Source: Phytopseudomonas punonensis (lineage in GTDB: Bacteria > Pseudomonadota > Gammaproteobacteria > Pseudomonadales > Pseudomonadaceae). Taken from it: a stretch of 53,519 nt of DNA. A program made the translations under genes and the position numbers. The stretch lies in contig NZ_FRBQ01000015.1 of assembly GCF_900142655.1 (NCBI RefSeq), positions 1 to 53,519 on the forward strand. Reading direction: 5' to 3'. This document shows positions 49,406 through 53,519 of this stretch, piece by piece (the first letter of the stretch is position 1; every line of letters starts with the position of its first letter). The notes below the pieces were generated by a model. It was not told the origin of the DNA. It did not search any database and saw only the letters and a program-made list of their open reading frames with translations.

Positions 49406-51709
49406 TTTGGGCAAAGCGATTTTCGGTGCCCATTGCAGCCACTCCGGCTGCGCCTCATCGAACAGCGCAAAGGTTTGCCCCGGTACCGCCGCATTGCCGG
49501 TCGGGTCTGGTGTCGCGAAGGCCACGCCACCGGCAACCAGTGTCTCCACCGACTCGGTACGCACCTGAATGCCTTTGAACAAACCAAAATCGACGCCGAA
49601 CCCGGAGCTACTCCAGAAGCGACTACCGGTATGCACCAGGCTGGAATAGCGCGGCTCGATAAGGATATGGATCAGCACCCGGTCAGCCGTGGCGCCCAGC
49701 TCATACTGAGTAACCTTGCCCACCTGCACTTCGCGATAGGTCACGGGTGAACCGGCCTTCAACGAGCCGCGACGCGGAGCACTGAGCACCAGACGCAGGC
49801 CCGGCTCCTCGGCCACCTGTTCGGGCGGCTGCTTGAGCGCCACGAAATCGGTTTGCCGTCCGCCGCCCTGGTTGGCGGGCTGCACTTCGATGTACTGCCC
49901 ACCGATCAGGGTATCCAGGTTGGCGGCGCCGGTCAGGCCGATCTCGGGCTTGACCACCCAGAAGCGCGAGCCCGATCGCAACACCTGCTGTGCAGCGGTA
50001 GTGATGCGCCCGTGCAGCATCACCGCCTGCAGGTCGCCGGTCAGCTCGACGCGTTCGATCTTGCCGATCTGCAGGCCCTTGTAGCGAATCTCGGTGCCTG
50101 GCGAGAGGCCGTCGCCACGTTCCACCCGAATGCTCAGAGCGTCACCACTCTTCATCGACGCCTCACGATCAGCGTACAGATTGAAGCGTTGCACGCGCTT
50201 AGGATCGGCAGGCGCCTTGAGGTCGTCGGTCTCGAAGGCGATGCCTCCGGACATCAGCGTTTGCAGCGACTCGCTCTTGACCTCGATGCCGGACAAACCG
50301 CCCTTGAGGGTGATGCCGCTGACATTCCAGAACCGCGTGGTGCGGTTCACCAGGCTGGCGTATTCAGGCTCGATATGCACGCCGAGCACCACCTGCTTGT
50401 TGTCGCGCGCGAGCTGGAAACTCTGCACCGAGCCGACCTTCATCTGCCGGTAGAGAATCGGGCTACCGACATCCACCGAACCGAGGGTGTCGCTGAACAA
50501 CACCAGGTGCAGGCCTTCGGCGCCGAGATCCAGCGGTGGCGCCTTGGTCCGGGCGACGAAATCACGGCGTGGTGGCCCGCCCAGCTCGCCCGGACGAATG
50601 GCGATGTAGTTACCTTTGACCAATGCCTCCAGCCCGGTGATGCCGGCCAGGGAGATCGACGGCTTGACCACCCAGAACTGGCTGCCTTCGACCAAGTAAT
50701 CCTCGGCGAGTGGGTCCATGGCCAATTCGGCAGTGGCGCTCTTCAGATCCGGGTCGACCTTGAGGGTCTTCAGCAAACCGGCCTGAATCCCCTTGTACAT
50801 GACTGGCGTGCGCCCGGCCTGCAGCCCTTCGAAGTCAGTCAGTTTGACTACTGCCTTGATACCGGCCTGGGCAGCGTCGAAGTCCTCATAGAGACGGAAG
50901 GGTTTACTGGGGTCGGTAGGCGGGCTGTCCTTGCGATGCTCAGGTGTGGCGAAGGCAATACCGCCAGCCACGATGCTGGCCAACGACTCACTGCGAACCT
51001 TCACGCCCGAGAAGTTGGCGTCGATGCTGATGCCGCTGGCATTCCAGAAACGCGTATGTTTGCGTACCAGATGGGCATAGGCCGGCTCGATAAAGACCTT
51101 CACCTCTACCGACGTCTGATCGGCAGCCAGCTCGTAATCTTTCACCCGGCCAACCTGGATCTGCTTGAAGAACACCGGGCTGTCACGATTGAGCGAGCCC
51201 AGCCGCTCGGCCTTGAGGGTCAGGTGCAGGCCGGGCTGCTCATCGGAAAGCGGTGGCGCCTGAGCCAGGGCCTGGAAGTCATAGGCCGGCTCGCCAGTAC
51301 CCGGGCTGAAGGCGATGTAGTTACCGGATACCAGGGTTTCCAGTCCGGTAATCCCGGCCAGGCTCACGCTTGGCTTGACCAGCCAGAAACGCGTGCCAGT
51401 GCGCAACTGGGGTTCGATATCCTTGTTCATCTCCAGCGTGGCAATCACCCCACGTTGCTTGTCGCTCTTGTCCAGCGTCAGGCTGGTGACCTTGCCGACC
51501 GACATGCCCTTGAAGACCACTTCGGTCTTGCCAGCCTCGATGCCCTCGCCGCTGGCGAAGACCACCTGAATCTCGACACCGGCTTCGCTGTAGGCGCGCC
51601 ATGCCAGCCAGCCGCCGATAAGCAGCGCGATCAGCGGCAATACCCAGATGGCAGACCAGTTGGAAGCTGGACGCGTCCTGGCGGTGGGCAGATCATTCAT
51701 GGTCGTCAT
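49403..51709 (-). CDS. pqiB: PqiB-like intermembrane transport protein with six MCE domains
   Basis: 768 residues. One N-terminal membrane helix (about 18-38), then six MCE repeats starting near residues 50, 163, 290, 403, 520 and 640, each with a G..AG.P..Y....VG.V-type strand (FKGMSVGKV, FKQIQVGRV, YKGIQAGLL, YRQMKVGSV, YKGLQIGKI, YREVQVGKV). Stacked MCE rings make a tunnel for phospholipids between inner and outer membranes. E. coli PqiB has three and LetB seven, so six is distinct. It overlaps the pqiA second half by up to 17 bases; ATG 51700 is an alternative start. Confidence 0.88.
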   Translation of the reverse strand: MTTMNDLPTARTRPASNWSAIWVLPLIALLIGGWLAWRAYSEAGVEIQVVFASGEGIEAGKTEVVFKGMSVGKVTSLTLDKSDKQRGVIATLEMNKDIEPQLRTGTRFWLVKPSVSLAGITGLETLVSGNYIAFSPGTGEPAYDFQALAQAPPLSDEQPGLHLTLKAERLGSLNRDSPVFFKQIQVGRVKDYELAADQTSVEVKVFIEPAYAHLVRKHTRFWNASGISIDANFSGVKVRSESLASIVAGGIAFATPEHRKDSPPTDPSKPFRLYEDFDAAQAGIKAVVKLTDFEGLQAGRTPVMYKGIQAGLLKTLKVDPDLKSATAELAMDPLAEDYLVEGSQFWVVKPSISLAGITGLEALVKGNYIAIRPGELGGPPRRDFVARTKAPPLDLGAEGLHLVLFSDTLGSVDVGSPILYRQMKVGSVQSFQLARDNKQVVLGVHIEPEYASLVNRTTRFWNVSGITLKGGLSGIEVKSESLQTLMSGGIAFETDDLKAPADPKRVQRFNLYADREASMKSGDALSIRVERGDGLSPGTEIRYKGLQIGKIERVELTGDLQAVMLHGRITTAAQQVLRSGSRFWVVKPEIGLTGAANLDTLIGGQYIEVQPANQGGGRQTDFVALKQPPEQVAEEPGLRLVLSAPRRGSLKAGSPVTYREVQVGKVTQYELGATADRVLIHILIEPRYSSLVHTGSRFWSSSGFGVDFGLFKGIQVRTESVETLVAGGVAFATPDPTGNAAVPGQTFALFDEAQPEWLQWAPKIALPK

Positions 51710-52316
51710 CCGATTCCGTGTTATCCCAAATCAACCGAGGGTCAAAAGTCAGTGCTGCCAGCATGGTCAGGATCACCACAGTGGCGAATGCCACCGCCCC
51801 CACTCCCGGTTCGACGCTGGCCAGACTGCCGAACCGCACCACCGCCACGAGAATGGCAATGACGAAGATATCCAGCATGGACCAGCGCCCAATCCATTCG
51901 ATGAAGCGGTACATCAAGATACGTTGGCGAGCCGACATCGGCTGATGTCGCTGTACCGAATACAGCAAAAGACCGATGCCGACCAACTTGAAGGTAGGCA
52001 CCAGAATACTGGCCACGAACACGACGATGGCAATCGGCGCCATGCCATTCTCGACCAAGGTAATGACGCCCGACATGATGGTGTCAGGCTGCCCTTTGCC
52101 GAAGGAATTGACCGTCATGATGGGCAGCACGTTCGCAGGAATATAGAGAATCGCGGCAGTAATCAGCAGCGCCCAGGTGCGCACCAGGCTATTGGGCCGA
52201 CGCTCATGTATCCGCCCTCCGCAACGCGTGCAGAACTGGCGTTTCAGCTCGGGCTGATGACGATTGAGCTGGTGGCATTCGTGGCAGATGATCAACCCGG
52301 CATCAATGGCGCGCAT
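51693..52316 (-). CDS. PqiA-family membrane protein, second half
   Basis: 207 residues from the ATG at 52316 (MRAIDAGLIICHECHQLNRH). A zinc-ribbon-like pair (CHECHQL ... FCTRCGGRIHERRP) precedes four membrane helices (LLITAAILYIPANVLPIMTV; FVASILVPTFKLVGIGLLL). E. coli PqiA joins two such units in one 417-residue chain; here they are two overlapping genes. It is the probable inner-membrane partner of the MCE protein. Confidence 0.85.
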   Translation of the reverse strand: MRAIDAGLIICHECHQLNRHQPELKRQFCTRCGGRIHERRPNSLVRTWALLITAAILYIPANVLPIMTVNSFGKGQPDTIMSGVITLVENGMAPIAIVVFVASILVPTFKLVGIGLLLYSVQRHQPMSARQRILMYRFIEWIGRWSMLDIFVIAILVAVVRFGSLASVEPGVGAVAFATVVILTMLAALTFDPRLIWDNTESDDDHE

Positions 52317-52962
52317 GGCGATCCTCCCCGGCCAGCGCTTCCCATATCTGGTGAGGCGACATGGTGACCTCCAACCAGACCTGTACGAGCAACAACGCGA
52401 TGAAACAGAAGAGCCCCAAGCCAACGGACAGCTCGGCGAGATCCGCCAGCTTGACGATGGAAACCAGGATGCCGATCAGGTACACCTCGAGCATGCCCCA
52501 CTCACGCATATGGTGGTAAATGCGATAGAGCAGCAAGCCATAGCCACGGCCCATGTTCAGGCAGATGCTCAGCAGTACCAGCAGCTGGCAAAGCAGCTTC
52601 AGCAGCGGAACCGCCATGCTGCATAGGAACACCACTACGGCGATGCTCTGCATGCCGCTGTCGTACAGCCCAAGCACGCCGCTCCACACCGTGTCATGAG
52701 AGGACTGCCCGAGCATGCTCATCTGCATGATCGGCTGGAAATTTGCGGGGATATAGAGAAGCAACGCAGCCAGCACCAGAGCAAGACTACGGCGTATTAC
52801 CTGTGGGCGGTGGTTATACAGTTCGTAGCCACAGCGCGGGCACTCGACACGCTCACCATCGCCAATCACCGGGCGATGCATCAGCAGATCGCACTCATGG
52901 CAGGCAACCAGCTCCCTCAGCGGGACTTCAGCTAACGACTGTTGAGCGGCCGACTCGGGCAT
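52303..52962 (-). CDS. pqiA: PqiA-family membrane protein, first half
   Basis: 219 residues from the ATG at 52962 (MPESAAQQSLAEVPLRELVA). Zinc-ribbon-like CHECDLLM ... CPRCGYELYNHRP then four membrane helices (ALVLAALLLYIPANFQPIMQ; FLCSMAVPLLKLLCQLLVLL). First gene of the pqiA1-pqiA2-pqiB operon, overlapping the next by 14 bases. Together with the second half it corresponds to a whole PqiA/LetA. Confidence 0.85.
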   Translation of the reverse strand: MPESAAQQSLAEVPLRELVACHECDLLMHRPVIGDGERVECPRCGYELYNHRPQVIRRSLALVLAALLLYIPANFQPIMQMSMLGQSSHDTVWSGVLGLYDSGMQSIAVVVFLCSMAVPLLKLLCQLLVLLSICLNMGRGYGLLLYRIYHHMREWGMLEVYLIGILVSIVKLADLAELSVGLGLFCFIALLLVQVWLEVTMSPHQIWEALAGEDRHARH

Positions 52963-53164
52963 GGTTGGAGTTCTCAAAAATGTCGCCCATTCTAAATGAG
53001 ACCCTGCAAGCAACGCACCGTTATACCGATTATCTGCGCGACAAACATTACCCCAGCGTTACGTCGGCCAACTTGGCTGTGCGGCGATTTAGGTAGTTGC
53101 GGCTTACCGAGGAGCCCCCGCCGAGCTCTCCTGGCGCTGCCGGCTCTCTAGTTTTCCGCGGCCC

Positions 53165-53207
53165 CTAAAAGACGAAACCCCAGATCTCTATTGAGATCTG
53201 GGGTTTC
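53165..53207 (-). terminator. rRNA operon terminator
   Basis: A perfect 15-base stem (53174-53188 with 53193-53207, TATT loop) is followed on the minus strand by TCTTTT. It lies seven bases after the 5S 3' end. Confidence 0.9.
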
Positions 53208-53213
53208 TAGTAG

Positions 53214-53333
53214 AAGCTTGACGATGACCTACTCTCACATGGAGAAACTCCACACTACCATCGGCGATGCATCGTTTCACTACTGAGTTCGGGATGGGAT
53301 CAGGTGGTTCCAACGCTCTATGGTCGTCAAGCA
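53214..53333 (-). rRNA. rrf: 5S ribosomal RNA
   Basis: The minus strand begins TGCTTGACGACCATAGAGCG and ends GTAGGTCATCGTCAAGCTT, with CGAACTCAGTAGTGAAACGA between: a complete Pseudomonas 5S of about 120 bases. The helix read as GTGGAG...CTCCAT differs on both sides from the P. aeruginosa form I recall, a compensating change. Confidence 0.95.
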
Positions 53334-53468
53334 AACTGGTTGCTGCTTCGGGGTTTAGCCGCTGCAGCGAATTGGGTATGTGATGTCAGTTGGTATTACG
53401 TGTTCTCGCAAATTTTCGGCATTACTGTCGACTTCTACCGTCTAACAGCCAAATTGTTTGGGTGTTAT
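53334..53468 (-). other. 23S-5S internal transcribed spacer
   Basis: About 135 bases between the 23S 3' end and the 5S gene. No tRNA is visible. It should be removed by RNase processing. Confidence 0.8.
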
Positions 53469-53519
53469 ATGGTCAAGCCTCACGGGCAATTAGTACTGGT
53501 TAGCTCAACGCCTCACAAC
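53469..53519 (-). rRNA. rrl: 23S ribosomal RNA, 3' end only
   Basis: The minus strand reads GTTGTGAGGCGTTGAGCTAA followed by CCAGTACTAATTGCCCGTGA and GGCTTGACCAT, the conserved 3' end of bacterial 23S rRNA. The rest is beyond the window edge. The exact last base is inferred. Confidence 0.93.

Noticed and set aside
52980..53096. 38-codon plus-strand frame (MSPILNETLQATHRY...) before the rRNA operon
   Set aside because: No ribosome site, very short, and no recognised family; it lies in the promoter region of the pqiA genes.

Overview
The window is a stretch of chromosome from a Pseudomonas species that is probably not P. aeruginosa. The GC-rich codon use, the REP sequences, the RND efflux operon with a divergent TetR repressor of the P. 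putida TtgR type, and the order can / rimI / psi, mksFEB, pqi genes and an rRNA operon all fit this genus. The species cannot be fixed from the sequence alone.

Layout. 1-336 is the end of an IS3-family element. 466-2029 holds small hypothetical genes. 2008-9892 is a regulator island: a propeller-type sensor kinase with its LuxR-type response regulator, a DNA-binding-only AraC protein, a winged-helix/STAND ATPase with a Fur-like palindrome upstream, a GlxA-type regulator and a LysR regulator. 10021-15962 is an accessory metabolic cluster on the minus strand: an ABM-domain membrane protein, an alpha/beta hydrolase and an exported amidohydrolase, then after a terminator and REP an MFS transporter with an ABM-like tail, a YcaC-type hydrolase and the LysR regulator. 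16144-18547 holds small envelope genes and a DedA protein. 18614-25202 is ttgABC with divergent ttgR and a recognisable operator over the promoter. 25506-34390 is mostly housekeeping: EamA transporters, a LEA2 lipoprotein, YihY, RidA, YjdM, a periplasmic binding lipoprotein, carbonic anhydrase, RimI and a probable cryptic psi subunit of DNA polymerase III. 34658-38689 is a LysR-controlled set with a split AtuA-type protein and a CitMHS transporter. 38755-44138 has a periplasmic lactonase, a chemoreceptor and a carboxynorspermidine pathway pair. 44405-49284 is the MksF-MksE-MksB condensin operon. 49403-52962 encodes a two-gene PqiA and a six-MCE-domain PqiB-like protein. 53214-53519 is the 3' end of an rRNA operon (5S and the tail of 23S) on the minus strand.

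The least expected signal is not a gene. Several inverted-repeat elements of about 60-225 bp (25215-25392, 28815-29038, 34478-34661, 49345-49405) begin at, overlap or closely follow stop codons. Three share a CTGTTC-type terminus and two share subterminal blocks. They look like one family, or related families, of non-autonomous palindromic elements placed at gene 3' ends. Other points of interest are the split genes (AtuA-type, PqiA), two ABM-type domains in one cluster, and the Fur-like site before the STAND regulator.
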